Positions 36,625-45,073 of a stretch of 64,000 nt of DNA are shown one piece after another (position 1 is the stretch's first letter; the number at the start of each line of letters is the position of its first letter). The notes beneath the pieces were generated by a model that saw nothing but the letters and a program-made list of their open reading frames with translations, did no database searches and was not told the DNA's origin. The stretch lies in the NCBI GenBank assembly GCA_947499735.1, contig CANMPP010000001.1, forward strand, positions 1,488,001-1,552,000, in the 5' to 3' direction. The position numbers were made by a program, and so were the translations under genes. The DNA comes from an uncultured Pelagimonas sp. (GTDB lineage: Bacteria > Pseudomonadota > Alphaproteobacteria > Rhodobacterales > Rhodobacteraceae).

Positions 36625-37923
36625 TCATTCAGCCGCAATGGCACTTAACTTTCCCGATTTCTGCGCTTTAATCCGATCTTCGATTTCCTCTCGGAAATTG
36701 CGGATCAGACCCTGGATAGGCCAAGCAGCGGCATCACCCAAGGCGCAAATTGTATGTCCCTCGACCTGCTTGGTCACATCCCAAAGCATATCGATTTCTT
36801 CCAAATCTGCTTCGCCCGTCACCAAACGATCCATCACACGCATCATCCATCCCGTGCCTTCCCGGCAAGGCGTGCATTGGCCGCAGCTTTCATGTTTGTA
36901 GAAATGCGCCAAGCGAGCGATGGCCTTGATAATATCGGTATTTTTATCCATCACGATCACCGCAGCCGTACCAAGGCCAGAGCCGAGATCATTGCGTAGA
37001 TAATCGAAATCCATAATCGCATCGCGCATGTTTTCACCGCGCACGCAGGGAACGGATGATCCCCCAGGAATGACCGCCAGCAGATTATCCCATCCGCCGC
37101 GGATTCCACCGCAGTGTTTTTCAATCAACTCTTCAAAGCTGATCGACATCGCCTCTTCGACAACGCAGGGATTGTTCACGTGACCGGAAATCGCAAACAG
37201 CTTGGTACCCGCATTGTTCGCACGGCCAAAGGAACTAAACCACCCCGCCCCACGGCGAAGAATGGTTGGAACCACTGCAATGCTTTCTACATTATTAACC
37301 GTCGTCGGGCACCCATACAGGCCCGCGCCCGCAGGAAAGGGGGGCTTCATGCGAGGCATCCCTTTTTTGCCTTCAAGGCTTTCAATCAATGCTGTTTCTT
37401 CGCCGCAGATATAAGCGCCTGCACCATGATGCAGATATAGGTCAAAATCCCAGCCAGACCCGGCAGCGTTTTTGCCCAAAAGCCCTGCATCATAAGCTTC
37501 GTCAATCGCAACCTGCAACGCTTCACGCTCGCGGATATATTCGCCACGAATGTAAATATAGCATGCATGCGCCTGCATCGCGAAAGAGGCGATCAACGCC
37601 CCCTCAATCAATGTATGCGGATCATGGCGCATGATTTCACGGTCTTTGCAGGTGCCCGGCTCGGATTCATCGGCATTAATCACCAAATACGCCGGACGCC
37701 CGTCGCTTTCTTTCGGCATGAAAGACCACTTCAATCCGGTTGGAAACCCAGCACCACCGCGCCCGCGCAAACCGGAAGCTTTCATTTCCTCAACGATCCA
37801 ATCGCGCCCTTTTGCAAGGATCGCTGCCGTACCATCCCAATGGCCACGGGCCTGCGCCCCTTTTAGGGAACGGTCATCCATACCATAAATGTTGGTGAAG
37901 ATACGGTCCTGATCTTGAAGCAT
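36625..37923 (-). CDS. nuoF: NADH-quinone oxidoreductase subunit F
   Basis: A 432-residue flavoprotein subunit, the entry point of electrons into complex I. The NADH/FMN site has [14 protein letters not shown] (about residues 53-66), with [17 protein letters not shown] and a later [19 protein letters not shown]. The N3 [4Fe-4S] cluster is bound by [10 protein letters not shown] plus a later cysteine in HTICALGD. The length is normal. AAGGATTAGGCA precedes the ATG. It follows the DUF5337-like gene by 22 bases. Confidence 0.97.
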   Translation of the reverse strand: MLQDQDRIFTNIYGMDDRSLKGAQARGHWDGTAAILAKGRDWIVEEMKASGLRGRGGAGFPTGLKWSFMPKESDGRPAYLVINADESEPGTCKDREIMRHDPHTLIEGALIASFAMQAHACYIYIRGEYIREREALQVAIDEAYDAGLLGKNAAGSGWDFDLYLHHGAGAYICGEETALIESLEGKKGMPRMKPPFPAGAGLYGCPTTVNNVESIAVVPTILRRGAGWFSSFGRANNAGTKLFAISGHVNNPCVVEEAMSISFEELIEKHCGGIRGGWDNLLAVIPGGSSVPCVRGENMRDAIMDFDYLRNDLGSGLGTAAVIVMDKNTDIIKAIARLAHFYKHESCGQCTPCREGTGWMMRVMDRLVTGEADLEEIDMLWDVTKQVEGHTICALGDAAAWPIQGLIRNFREEIEDRIKAQKSGKLSAIAAE

Positions 37924-37945
37924 TGCCTAATCCTTGTCGGTTTGC

Positions 37946-38185
37946 TTATCGTCCAGTCGTGCGCCCTGAAGGGGGTGCGTGCCCTTTTTTAGAGGCGCGC
38001 ATTTGATAACTTAACCACAACGCCATGACAAAGCCAACGCCGGCCAGCATATCAAACAACACCATTACCTTTTGTGACACGCCCAGCGCTGCGCCGACGA
38101 TCTGAACCAAAATCCAGCTCAAACCCGTCGCAGCAATAATAACCGCGATTCTGCGACCTTGTTTGCGCCGGGTTTCACCTTGCAT
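37946..38185 (-). CDS. DUF5337-like small membrane protein
   Basis: A 79-residue protein with two transmembrane helices (about residues 13-33 and 41-61), a basic N-terminus (RRKQGRRIA) and a basic C-terminal tail (RASKKGHAPP). Length, topology and position between nuoE and nuoF match the DUF5337 proteins of Rhodobacteraceae. They have no proven role; a complex I assembly or stabilisation factor is a reasonable guess. Its start is 43 bases after the stop of the preceding HhH-type gene. Confidence 0.7.
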   Translation of the reverse strand: MQGETRRKQGRRIAVIIAATGLSWILVQIVGAALGVSQKVMVLFDMLAGVGFVMALWLSYQMRASKKGHAPPSGRTTGR

Positions 38186-38228
38186 CAGAAAGTCTTTCTT
38201 GGCGGTTTACGCATTTGGTAAAAACGCT

Positions 38229-38888
38229 TTAACGCTTTGCCTTGGATTTTGCCAGCGCCGTTGCTTGCGAAATCCAATTATCCGTCACCGGCCTGCCCCG
38301 CAAACTGATCAGCTGCGCCTGCATTTCAGAGGCCTTTTCAGGCGACCATTCTGCGATTTGCGAAAATTGTGTAATGCCCATATCCATCAAATGCGTTGCC
38401 AATTTTGGTCCGACACCTCGGATCAAACGCAAATTGTCTGGCTTGATTACAACGATCTCTGTTTCGGTTGGCTCTGAAACAGTTGTTTCGCTCATCTCGG
38501 AGACAACGTCATCAGCCAGCTCCACACTGTCTATAGCCGGTGCCGGCTCATCAGCGGGCGCCGCAACCGCCAATTCTACAGCGTCTTCCTGTGCGTCTTC
38601 AGTTTTCGTTTCGATCTCAGTTGGATCTTGAACATCCAGCGCTTCGACACTCTCGACCTCTGGAAGTTTAACATCAGCAACTGCTGTTTCGGAAACACCA
38701 TCCAATGTAAAAACATCTTGCACGAATTTCAGGGAAAACAGCGACATCCGGCACAGGATTTCGGTGTTTTGTACAGCGATTTCGGCAGGCAATGCCATCA
38801 TGTCGACCATAGAGGCAACAAGACCAGGGTCTGGCTTAAACATAGTGTCAGAAAAAGTCGAAAAATCAGTACTTTGTGGAAAGGCCAT
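38229..38888 (-). CDS. Protein with C-terminal NuoE-tail/HhH-like domain (divergent copy)
   Basis: A 219-residue soluble protein starting at ATG 38888 (GGGAGC upstream). Residues 1-55 are hydrophobic-amphipathic and loosely phasin-like. The middle (about 60-150) is very acidic and rich in Glu, Asp, Ala, Val and Thr, a probable disordered linker. The last 67 residues begin LRLIRGVGPKLATHLMDMG, a helix-hairpin-helix-like motif related to, but clearly diverged from, the tails of NuoE (39826-40989) and of the neighbouring membrane protein (39038-39784). Such GVGPK/GIGPK modules resemble DNA-binding or protein-interaction HhH folds. It is probably a duplicated accessory factor; its function is unknown. 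Confidence 0.7.
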   Translation of the reverse strand: MAFPQSTDFSTFSDTMFKPDPGLVASMVDMMALPAEIAVQNTEILCRMSLFSLKFVQDVFTLDGVSETAVADVKLPEVESVEALDVQDPTEIETKTEDAQEDAVELAVAAPADEPAPAIDSVELADDVVSEMSETTVSEPTETEIVVIKPDNLRLIRGVGPKLATHLMDMGITQFSQIAEWSPEKASEMQAQLISLRGRPVTDNWISQATALAKSKAKR

Positions 38889-39037
38889 GGAGAGCTCCCT
38901 TTGTAATAGCCAGTAAAACACGCAAACAATGTTTACGCGACATCACCGGCGCTGCCCTCCCGCAGTGCCTTTTAAGAGGCTCGCACAGAACAATGTTTCG
39001 CGCAAGCCCCCATTGTTTTGCTCTCATTACCGGCGGC

Positions 39038-39784
39038 TTAATACACATCTCCATCTCCGACACGCTTAGAGAACTCGGTCTCTCCGCCTCCAGACAGGGT
39101 TTTGGCCTGATCAACCCAAGCATCTCGCGACACCCGGCCCTTGAACCCTTTCAAATTCGCATCAACCCAAGCAACCTCATCCGCGCTCCACGCTGCAATT
39201 TGATCAAAATGGAAGAATCCAAGGCTAAAGCAAAGTTGCTCCAATTTAGGACCGATACCTTTGATTTTCTTAAGATCATCGGCTTGCCCACCGCGCGCAA
39301 CGGTTAAAGATTGGGGTTTAACACCTTCGCCTGCCCCCTCCACGACGCCGTCCTTATCAAAATCTTGATCCACGACTTCAGGTGTGGTCACAGTCTTTTC
39401 TTCAGCACTTGGCGCATCTTGCTCAGAAACAGAGTTTTCCGCCACAGTATTCGCCGCAACGTCTCCCCCTGCGTCCGCGATATCCGCCTCTTGTTCTGGG
39501 GAAACCACCGTATCCTCCACCTGTGGCGCGCTATCATCCGTTGGCGAAGGTGTTGCTAAAGCAGGATCTGCAAGATGTGTTGTCTCTGGAAGCGCCGATT
39601 TTGGTTCTTCACAGAACAGCCAAATGGCAATATTTCCGATAAAATATGTTGAAAACGCGCCCAGAACCAATGCAGCCAAAAACCCGCGATGCGCAAAACC
39701 AAACGTGTAAAGCGCAATTATAACACCGATTATTGCTGCGATCAGCCAGCACGTATTGCGACAACTTGCCAAGACATCTTTCAT
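39038..39784 (-). CDS. Membrane protein with C-terminal NuoE-tail/HhH-like domain
   Basis: A 248-residue protein starting at ATG 39784 with GGAGGT four bases upstream. Two transmembrane helices occupy about residues 12-30 and 34-56. A long acidic, probably disordered linker (about 60-160) follows. The last 83 residues begin [17 protein letters not shown] and align without gaps to the NuoE tail: by hand I count about 59 of 83 identical positions. The domain contains a helix-hairpin-helix motif (KGIGPK) and a second conserved block ([11 protein letters not shown]). The gene lies 41 bases downstream of nuoE. A recent duplication that put the NuoE tail on a membrane anchor is the simplest explanation. 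Confidence 0.8.
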   Translation of the reverse strand: MKDVLASCRNTCWLIAAIIGVIIALYTFGFAHRGFLAALVLGAFSTYFIGNIAIWLFCEEPKSALPETTHLADPALATPSPTDDSAPQVEDTVVSPEQEADIADAGGDVAANTVAENSVSEQDAPSAEEKTVTTPEVVDQDFDKDGVVEGAGEGVKPQSLTVARGGQADDLKKIKGIGPKLEQLCFSLGFFHFDQIAAWSADEVAWVDANLKGFKGRVSRDAWVDQAKTLSGGGETEFSKRVGDGDVY

Positions 39785-39825
39785 TGGCACCTCCCCCCGT
39801 GTTTCACAATTATACGGGTTGGGGA

Positions 39826-40989
39826 TTATGAGTCGTACACATCCCCACTTTTCACCCGCTCAGAAAATTCGGTGTTTTCACCGGCCGCCAGTTTCCTAGC
39901 CTGCTCTTGCCACATATCACGACTGACACGCCCCTTAAAACCTTTGAGGTTGTCATTGACCCATGCAACTTCGTCAGGCGTCCAATTCGCAATCTGTTCG
40001 AAATGGAAAAACCCCATTTCGTTGCATAATTTTTCCAACTTGGGACCAATGCCCTTGATCTGCTTTAGATCATCGGCCTTTCCGTCGCGGGCCGTTTCCA
40101 GCGTCGCAGGTTTAATGCCGTTTTTTTCTGCATCTGGTTCAGCCTGTGCCAAAACCTTCTTCGCGGCTTTCGCCTCTTGCTCTGCCTGTTGCGCTGCTGT
40201 GCGGCCACGCGGGGCGATTTCGATCAAACCCTCGCCAATAGCGGCATGCCCGGCGCCCGCTCCATTCGGCATATGGTTGGCACCCATTTGCCAAGGTGCA
40301 CGCAAAGCCACCTCTTCGCCATCAATCCGTTTGACGGTGTCGCCAATATCATGCGCCAGATGCGCAGATCCATTCAACCGGATTGCCGCATTCTTATATT
40401 CAGTCAGCGCTGTAAGACCCGATTTAGGTTCTGATGCAAAGCGCCCGTTTTGTGGTCCAACCTGAGGAACCTTGCCCGTTGAAAGCTGTTCCAGAAGGGT
40501 CGCCAAAGATTGCGCCGTCAGATCCTCGTAATAATCTTTCCCAATCTGCGCCATTGGTGCATTGGTACAGGCCCCCAAACATTCGACCTCTTCCCAAGAA
40601 AAAGCACCATCGTCAGAAAGCTGATGGGCTTTTGGTGCAATCTTATCCTTGCACACGGCGATCAGGTCCTCCCCGCCGCAAATCATGCAAGACGTCGTGC
40701 CGCAAATTTGGATATGCGCAACTTTTCCAACCGGTTGCAGCTGAAACATAAAGTAGAATGTAGCCACTTCCAGGACACGAATATAGGCCATGCCCAACAT
40801 TTCGGCGACAGTTTCAATCGCGGCCCGGGTCAGCCAGCCCTCTTGTTCCTGAGCACGCCAAAGCAACGGAATAACCGCGCTTTGTTCCCGCCCTTTGGGG
40901 TATTTCGTCACCTGCGCCTCCGCCCATGCCAGATTGGCGGCCGTGAAGGCAAAGCTTTCCGGTTGTTCTTGGGACAAACGACGCAACAT
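39826..40989 (-). CDS. nuoE: NADH-quinone oxidoreductase subunit E with C-terminal extension
   Basis: A 387-residue form of the thioredoxin-like [2Fe-2S] subunit. The core (about residues 1-200) has the N1a ligands C96, C101, C137 and C141 (CGTTSC ... CLGAC). It then continues through an uncertain segment with [14 protein letters not shown] coiled-coil character into an 85-residue tail (303-387) with the KGIGPKLE helix-hairpin-helix motif. Ordinary NuoE proteins are 160-240 residues, so roughly 150 residues are extra. The ATG at 40989 was preferred to a longer reading because GGAG lies nine bases upstream and NuoE homologues begin there. The extension may dock to the membrane neighbour that carries the same tail. 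Confidence 0.95.
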   Translation of the reverse strand: MLRRLSQEQPESFAFTAANLAWAEAQVTKYPKGREQSAVIPLLWRAQEQEGWLTRAAIETVAEMLGMAYIRVLEVATFYFMFQLQPVGKVAHIQICGTTSCMICGGEDLIAVCKDKIAPKAHQLSDDGAFSWEEVECLGACTNAPMAQIGKDYYEDLTAQSLATLLEQLSTGKVPQVGPQNGRFASEPKSGLTALTEYKNAAIRLNGSAHLAHDIGDTVKRIDGEEVALRAPWQMGANHMPNGAGAGHAAIGEGLIEIAPRGRTAAQQAEQEAKAAKKVLAQAEPDAEKNGIKPATLETARDGKADDLKQIKGIGPKLEKLCNEMGFFHFEQIANWTPDEVAWVNDNLKGFKGRVSRDMWQEQARKLAAGENTEFSERVKSGDVYDS

Positions 40990-41036
40990 GTCTAAAGCTC
41001 CAATAGGTTGAAGGGCGAGAATTCGGTCAAATTCAA

Positions 41037-41372
41037 CTAGCCAGCCGCAACAGGTGTAACCGGTGCCAAAGGCGGGCAAGGATCGGTTACCAATTGAATT
41101 CCGCCCGTTTCCAACATGACCGCCTGCTTTTTGCCAACTTTGTACGTAGCAATAGATTGAATTTTTTCACGGGCAAAACCGGTTTGGAATTCAACAGGCA
41201 AATAATCGCTTTCATCCACCAGTTTACAACCAATCGATGCGACCGCCTCATCAAAAAAGACAACATCTTCCTCAACCACGCCCTTTGGCAGTCCAAGGAA
41301 AAACGATTGCACTTCCGGATTACAGCCCGCAACCAATGACAAACATGCGGTTACAACAAAAAAACGTTTCAT
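41037..41372 (-). CDS. Putative small lipoprotein between nuoD and nuoE
   Basis: A 111-residue protein with a clear lipoprotein signal: MKRFF, a hydrophobic core and lipobox LVAGC (mature Cys17). The mature part contains [19 protein letters not shown] and ends in a proline-rich tail with DPCPPLAP. The pattern of two internal cysteines suggests a disulfide. The family is unknown. It lies 47 bases upstream of nuoE and 181 bases downstream of nuoD on the same strand. Confidence 0.75.
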   Translation of the reverse strand: MKRFFVVTACLSLVAGCNPEVQSFFLGLPKGVVEEDVVFFDEAVASIGCKLVDESDYLPVEFQTGFAREKIQSIATYKVGKKQAVMLETGGIQLVTDPCPPLAPVTPVAAG

Positions 41373-41553
41373 TTCACACTCTTTCTACATCTTTATTGAG
41401 AGGCGGCTTGGCGCATGACCCGTTGTTTGGATCCTTGGCTATCTCTTGCCCCATCGTGTTTTTTCTTTCGCGAAACTGATCCCAGTCCGCCTATCCTTTG
41501 TTGCTACAACAGCAAATTATCAAACGGGTAAATCTGCACCGTTTTTTGCTGAG

Positions 41554-42786
41554 TCATCTGTCAATTTCCCCAAACACCACGTCCATTGTTCCAATGATGG
41601 CCGCGACATCAGCCAATTGATGGCCGCTGGCGACATGATCCATGGCCTGCAAATGCAAATACCCGGGCGCACGTAGCTTGACCTTGTAGGGTTTGTTCGT
41701 TCCATCCGCGACGAGATACACGCCGAACTCGCCCTTGGGGGCTTCAACGGCGGCGTAAACTTCGCCGGCAGGAACGTGGAACCCTTCTGTGTAAAGTTTG
41801 AAGTGATGGATCAGACTTTCCATATCCCGCTTCATATCTGCGCGTTTCGGCGGCGTTAGTTTGCCCCGAGACAAGATATCGCCCTGCCCGTCGGGCGCGC
41901 GAAGTTTGTCAATCGCCTGTAAAATGATTGATGTGGATTCCCGCATTTCCGCCATCCGGCACAAATAACGATCATAGCAATCGCCATTTTTACCAATCGG
42001 AATTTGGAAGTCGAATTCATCATAACATTCATAGGGTTGGGCACGGCGCAAATCCCAAGCCAAACCTGAACCGCGCACCATGACGCCACTAAATCCCCAT
42101 TGCTGAATCTCGCGTTCCGTTACAACACCAATATCACAATTACGCTGCTTAAAGATCCGATTTTCCGTCAAAAGCCCGTCGATATCATCAAGGACAGCCG
42201 GGAACGCATGTGCCCATGTCTCGATATCATCCAACAACTCATGCGGCAGGTCTTGATGCACGCCGCCAGGCCGAAAATAGGCCGCATGCAACCGTGCGCC
42301 GCAGGCACGTTCATAGAACACCATCAGCTTTTCACGCTCTTCAAAGCCCCAAAGCGGAGGGGTCAGCGCACCCACATCCATTGCCTGTGTAGTGACATTC
42401 AGCAAATGGTTCAGAACCCGACCGATTTCAGAATAAAGCACGCGGATCAGGGACGCACGCCGTGGCACTGTTGTGCCCGTCAGTTTTTCAATCGCCAAAC
42501 ACCAAGCATGTTCTTGGTTCATTGGCGCAACGTAATCCAGACGGTCCAGATACGGCAGGTTTTGCAGATAGGTGCGGCTTTCCATCAGCTTTTCAGTGCC
42601 ACGGTGCAGCAGACCGATATGAGGGTCGCAGCGTTCTACGATCTCGCCATCCAGCTCTAGCACCAAACGCAACACCCCATGGGCCGCTGGGTGTTGAGGG
42701 CCAAAGTTGATGTTGAAATTACGTATTTTCTGTTCACCGCTCTGCACATCAACAGAGCCATCATCGTAGCGAGAGCCATCCATCAT
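41554..42786 (-). CDS. nuoD: NADH-quinone oxidoreductase subunit D
   Basis: A 410-residue 49-kDa-type subunit that forms half of the quinone-binding pocket. [22 protein letters not shown] at the N-terminus contains the quinone-site histidine; [28 protein letters not shown] and the C-terminal [10 protein letters not shown] are all family signatures. The gene is separate from nuoC, unlike the fused NuoCD of E. coli. The ATG at 42786 overlaps the stop of an upstream small membrane gene (ATGA) and has GGGAG seven bases upstream. Confidence 0.97.
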   Translation of the reverse strand: MMDGSRYDDGSVDVQSGEQKIRNFNINFGPQHPAAHGVLRLVLELDGEIVERCDPHIGLLHRGTEKLMESRTYLQNLPYLDRLDYVAPMNQEHAWCLAIEKLTGTTVPRRASLIRVLYSEIGRVLNHLLNVTTQAMDVGALTPPLWGFEEREKLMVFYERACGARLHAAYFRPGGVHQDLPHELLDDIETWAHAFPAVLDDIDGLLTENRIFKQRNCDIGVVTEREIQQWGFSGVMVRGSGLAWDLRRAQPYECYDEFDFQIPIGKNGDCYDRYLCRMAEMRESTSIILQAIDKLRAPDGQGDILSRGKLTPPKRADMKRDMESLIHHFKLYTEGFHVPAGEVYAAVEAPKGEFGVYLVADGTNKPYKVKLRAPGYLHLQAMDHVASGHQLADVAAIIGTMDVVFGEIDR

Positions 42787-43079
42787 CTTTTTTCTCCCGC
42801 CGCGTCCATGTCATCACCCGGCAATATCCAACCGTCGCCAAACCCGTTGTCTTTGGTGATATCATCTTCTTTCAGATAAAATGAATTTTCGTCATTTTTC
42901 TCCGGAGCAAAAAACAGCGTATACAAAAAGCCTGCCGGACCTAGCAAAAGGAAATCCAGAATAGAGCCACCAATAAAACCTTTCGGGTTTGTTGAGATAA
43001 CCCTTAGTTGCTTTAAGATAAAAAGAACGAACACGACTGAAAAGATGCCAATCAGCACAGCTATGAGTAGAACATTCAT
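42783..43079 (-). CDS. Small membrane protein wedged between nuoC and nuoD (second)
   Basis: A 98-residue protein: one strong N-terminal transmembrane helix (about residues 2-24), a short basic loop ([12 protein letters not shown]), a second hydrophobic segment (about 38-57, [20 protein letters not shown]) and an acidic cytoplasmic tail ending [10 protein letters not shown]. Both ends are translationally coupled: its ATG overlaps the previous stop and its stop overlaps the nuoD start, each as ATGA. No family is recognised. It is probably a membrane accessory factor of complex I that is produced in fixed ratio with NuoC and NuoD. Confidence 0.75.
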   Translation of the reverse strand: MNVLLIAVLIGIFSVVFVLFILKQLRVISTNPKGFIGGSILDFLLLGPAGFLYTLFFAPEKNDENSFYLKEDDITKDNGFGDGWILPGDDMDAAGEKR

Positions 43080-43357
43080 TTCGCATCGCCCCCTTGCCAT
43101 TTCAGCGGATCTTTAAATTGCTTATACATTGCAAAACACGTGTTTTTAAGCAGAAGAAACACCACAACCACAATGAATAGCGCACCGCCCCATGCTGCGA
43201 AAAACGATGCGGGTGTGCCGCCCTCATCCTGCGGCCAAGAGAAAAGCGGCGCGTTTTGAGATCGTGTTTGGATCAGCTCGAACACAACTGCAAAGACGAT
43301 CGCGAACAAAATAATCGACACGGCTGCAGATATGAAAAAGCTTTTCCGACCTTTCAC
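43076..43357 (-). CDS. Small membrane protein wedged between nuoC and nuoD (first)
   Basis: A 93-residue protein with two transmembrane helices (about residues 7-28 and 53-73), a 24-residue loop rich in Pro and Gly between them ([14 protein letters not shown]), and a short basic tail. Its ATG overlaps the nuoC stop (ATGA) and its stop overlaps the next small gene in the same way. I know of no such gene at this point of the Rhodobacter capsulatus or Paracoccus nuo clusters, where nuoC and nuoD are normally adjacent. Function unknown. Confidence 0.75.
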   Translation of the reverse strand: MKGRKSFFISAAVSIILFAIVFAVVFELIQTRSQNAPLFSWPQDEGGTPASFFAAWGGALFIVVVVFLLLKNTCFAMYKQFKDPLKWQGGDAK

Positions 43358-43962
43358 GATCCAGCCTCCTCTTTTTCATCTCCGGGCAGCACATATTCCG
43401 CGCCTTCCCATGGGGACATGAAATCGAATTGGCGGTATTCCTGAACCAATTGGACCGGTTCGTATACCACGCGTTTTTCGGCCTCGTCGTAGCGAACCTC
43501 GGTATACCCCGTGGTTGGGAAATCCTTGCGCAAAGGATAGCCGCGGAACCCGTAATCCGTCAGGATGCGGCGCAAATCCGGGTGACCAGAAAAAATCACA
43601 CCGTACATGTCAAAGACTTCGCGCTCGAACCAATTGGCTGATGGGTGCACCCCCACAATCGACGCGACACTTTCCTCTTCACGCACAGCCAAACGCAGGC
43701 GAATGCGGGTGTTTCGGTACATTGAAAGGAAATGGTAGACGACATCAAAACGTTTACTACGTTCAGGATAATCAACGGCTGTGATATCGACCAAGGTCGA
43801 GAATTTGAAATTCGGGTCCAGTTTCAAGGTTTCGACAAAACCCACGACATTGGCAGGTGCAACATCCACAGTTAATTCGTCAAAAGCGACAGACCAGCCC
43901 AAAACCGCTTCTGGGCATTTCAGTTCGACCAATCCGCCCAGTTCCTCCAAAGCTTTATTCAT
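43354..43962 (-). CDS. nuoC: NADH-quinone oxidoreductase subunit C
   Basis: A 202-residue 30-kDa-type subunit of the hydrophilic arm, with [58 protein letters not shown] and the C-terminal [13 protein letters not shown]. These are the conserved segments that contact NuoD and NuoB. The start overlaps the nuoB stop (ATGA). It is a stand-alone gene, not fused to nuoD. Confidence 0.97.
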   Translation of the reverse strand: MNKALEELGGLVELKCPEAVLGWSVAFDELTVDVAPANVVGFVETLKLDPNFKFSTLVDITAVDYPERSKRFDVVYHFLSMYRNTRIRLRLAVREEESVASIVGVHPSANWFEREVFDMYGVIFSGHPDLRRILTDYGFRGYPLRKDFPTTGYTEVRYDEAEKRVVYEPVQLVQEYRQFDFMSPWEGAEYVLPGDEKEEAGS

Positions 43963-44489
43963 CGCACCAAGGTCCCCGTTCTACGGATCTTACGTTGCAA
44001 CGCCATCAAACCGTATAGCAATGCCTCCGCTGTGGGCGGACAGCCTGGCACATAGATATCGACCGGCACGATCCGATCACATCCCCGCACCACGGAATAG
44101 CTATAGTGGTAATAGCCCCCACCATTGGCACAGGACCCCATGGAAATCACATAGCGTGGTTCTGCCATCTGGTCATAGACCTTGCGCAGGGCGGGCGCCA
44201 TTTTGTTGGTCAGCGTACCAGCAACAATCATCACATCAGACTGACGTGGGGACGCACGTGGCGCGATACCAAAACGTTCCGCATCGTAACGCGGCATCGA
44301 GGTATGCATCATTTCGACCGCGCAACAGGCCAAACCAAAAGTCATCCAATGCAACGACCCTGTCCGCGCCCAATTGATCAGATCCTCCATAGAGGTCAGC
44401 ACAAAGCCTTTGTCCTGTAACGACGCATTCAACTGCGCGGTCGACACTTCTTTATCTGCGCCGACCTGTGTGCCTGTCATCACTCCCAT
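43959..44489 (-). CDS. nuoB: NADH-quinone oxidoreductase subunit B
   Basis: A 176-residue subunit carrying the terminal cluster N2, which reduces quinone. The adjacent cysteines in [11 protein letters not shown], plus [12 protein letters not shown] and [15 protein letters not shown], supply the four ligands. ATG 44489 is preferred because GGGAG lies seven bases upstream; an ATG three codons later forms a TGATG overlap with the nuoA stop and is also possible. Either way nuoB is coupled to nuoA. Confidence 0.97.
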   Translation of the reverse strand: MGVMTGTQVGADKEVSTAQLNASLQDKGFVLTSMEDLINWARTGSLHWMTFGLACCAVEMMHTSMPRYDAERFGIAPRASPRQSDVMIVAGTLTNKMAPALRKVYDQMAEPRYVISMGSCANGGGYYHYSYSVVRGCDRIVPVDIYVPGCPPTAEALLYGLMALQRKIRRTGTLVR

Positions 44490-44845
44490 TCCAGCGCTCC
44501 CTTTTTCCATTCATAGGCAAAGCCCATCGTGAGGACGAAAAGGAACACCATCATCGACCAAAAACCGATCATGGAAATATCTTTGAACGCAACTGCCCAA
44601 GGGAAGAGAAAGGCGATTTCGAGATCAAAAATAATGAACAAAATCGACACCAGATAGAACCGGACATCAAATTTCATCCGCGCATCATCGAATGCGTTAA
44701 ATCCGCACTCATACGCCGACACTTTTTCTGGATCCGGATTGCGCACCGCTAAAACAAGAGCTGCAAGAATGAAGACAAGGCCAAGCGCAACGGCTAAGGC
44801 CAAAAAAACAAGAATCGGGAAATATTCCCTCAACATATCTTCCAC
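44480..44845 (-). CDS. nuoA: NADH-quinone oxidoreductase subunit A
   Basis: A 121-residue three-helix membrane subunit, the first gene of the nuo operon. Key segments are [44 protein letters not shown], with the conserved acidic residues of TM2 and the loop cysteine that senses the active/deactive state. A GTG start at 44845 is chosen because GGAAG lies seven bases upstream and homologues begin at VEDMLREY. About 230 bases separate it from the upstream aminotransferase gene, space enough for the operon promoter. Confidence 0.96.
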   Translation of the reverse strand: MEDMLREYFPILVFLALAVALGLVFILAALVLAVRNPDPEKVSAYECGFNAFDDARMKFDVRFYLVSILFIIFDLEIAFLFPWAVAFKDISMIGFWSMMVFLFVLTMGFAYEWKKGALEWE

Positions 44846-44897
44846 GGGCGGCTTCCTTTCTAAGCGCATTTTTTGCGCTGTGCTGATGCGGGTGCTT

Positions 44898-44922
44898 AAC
44901 CTGATAAAACCTTTGTCAGGTT
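44898..44922 (-). promoter_or_regulatory. Leader hairpin of the nuo operon
   Basis: AACCTGA and TCAGGTT form a perfect 7-bp stem around an 11-base loop, 53 bases upstream of the nuoA start. The loop contains a second partial copy of the stem sequence (AAGGTTTT). It lies downstream of the likely promoter, so it would be part of the mRNA leader. Confidence 0.45.
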
Positions 44923-44965
44923 CATCTGGCCGCGCGTATCCGCAGGTGGCAGGACCGTTTAATCT

Positions 44966-44994
44966 CTCCTACGCTTGTCTTGATGAAGGGTCAA
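44966..44994 (-). promoter_or_regulatory. Candidate promoter of the nuo operon
   Basis: On the minus strand TTGACC (44994-44989) is followed, after exactly 17 bases, by TAGGAG (44971-44966). The -35 element is good; the -10 is weak. It sits about 120 bases upstream of the nuoA start, in the only sizeable gap before the operon. Confidence 0.35.
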
Positions 44995-45073
44995 TGAACG
45001 CGCCTAATTTTGTGACGATTTTTCACAAATCCCGACGACGCGTTCAATATCGCTTTCAAAGCAAAGCTATATT

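Noticed and set aside
36486-36671. A 61-codon plus-strand reading overlapping the end of nuoF
   Set aside because: It overlaps nuoF on the opposite strand, sits in an otherwise one-directional operon, and shows no protein feature.
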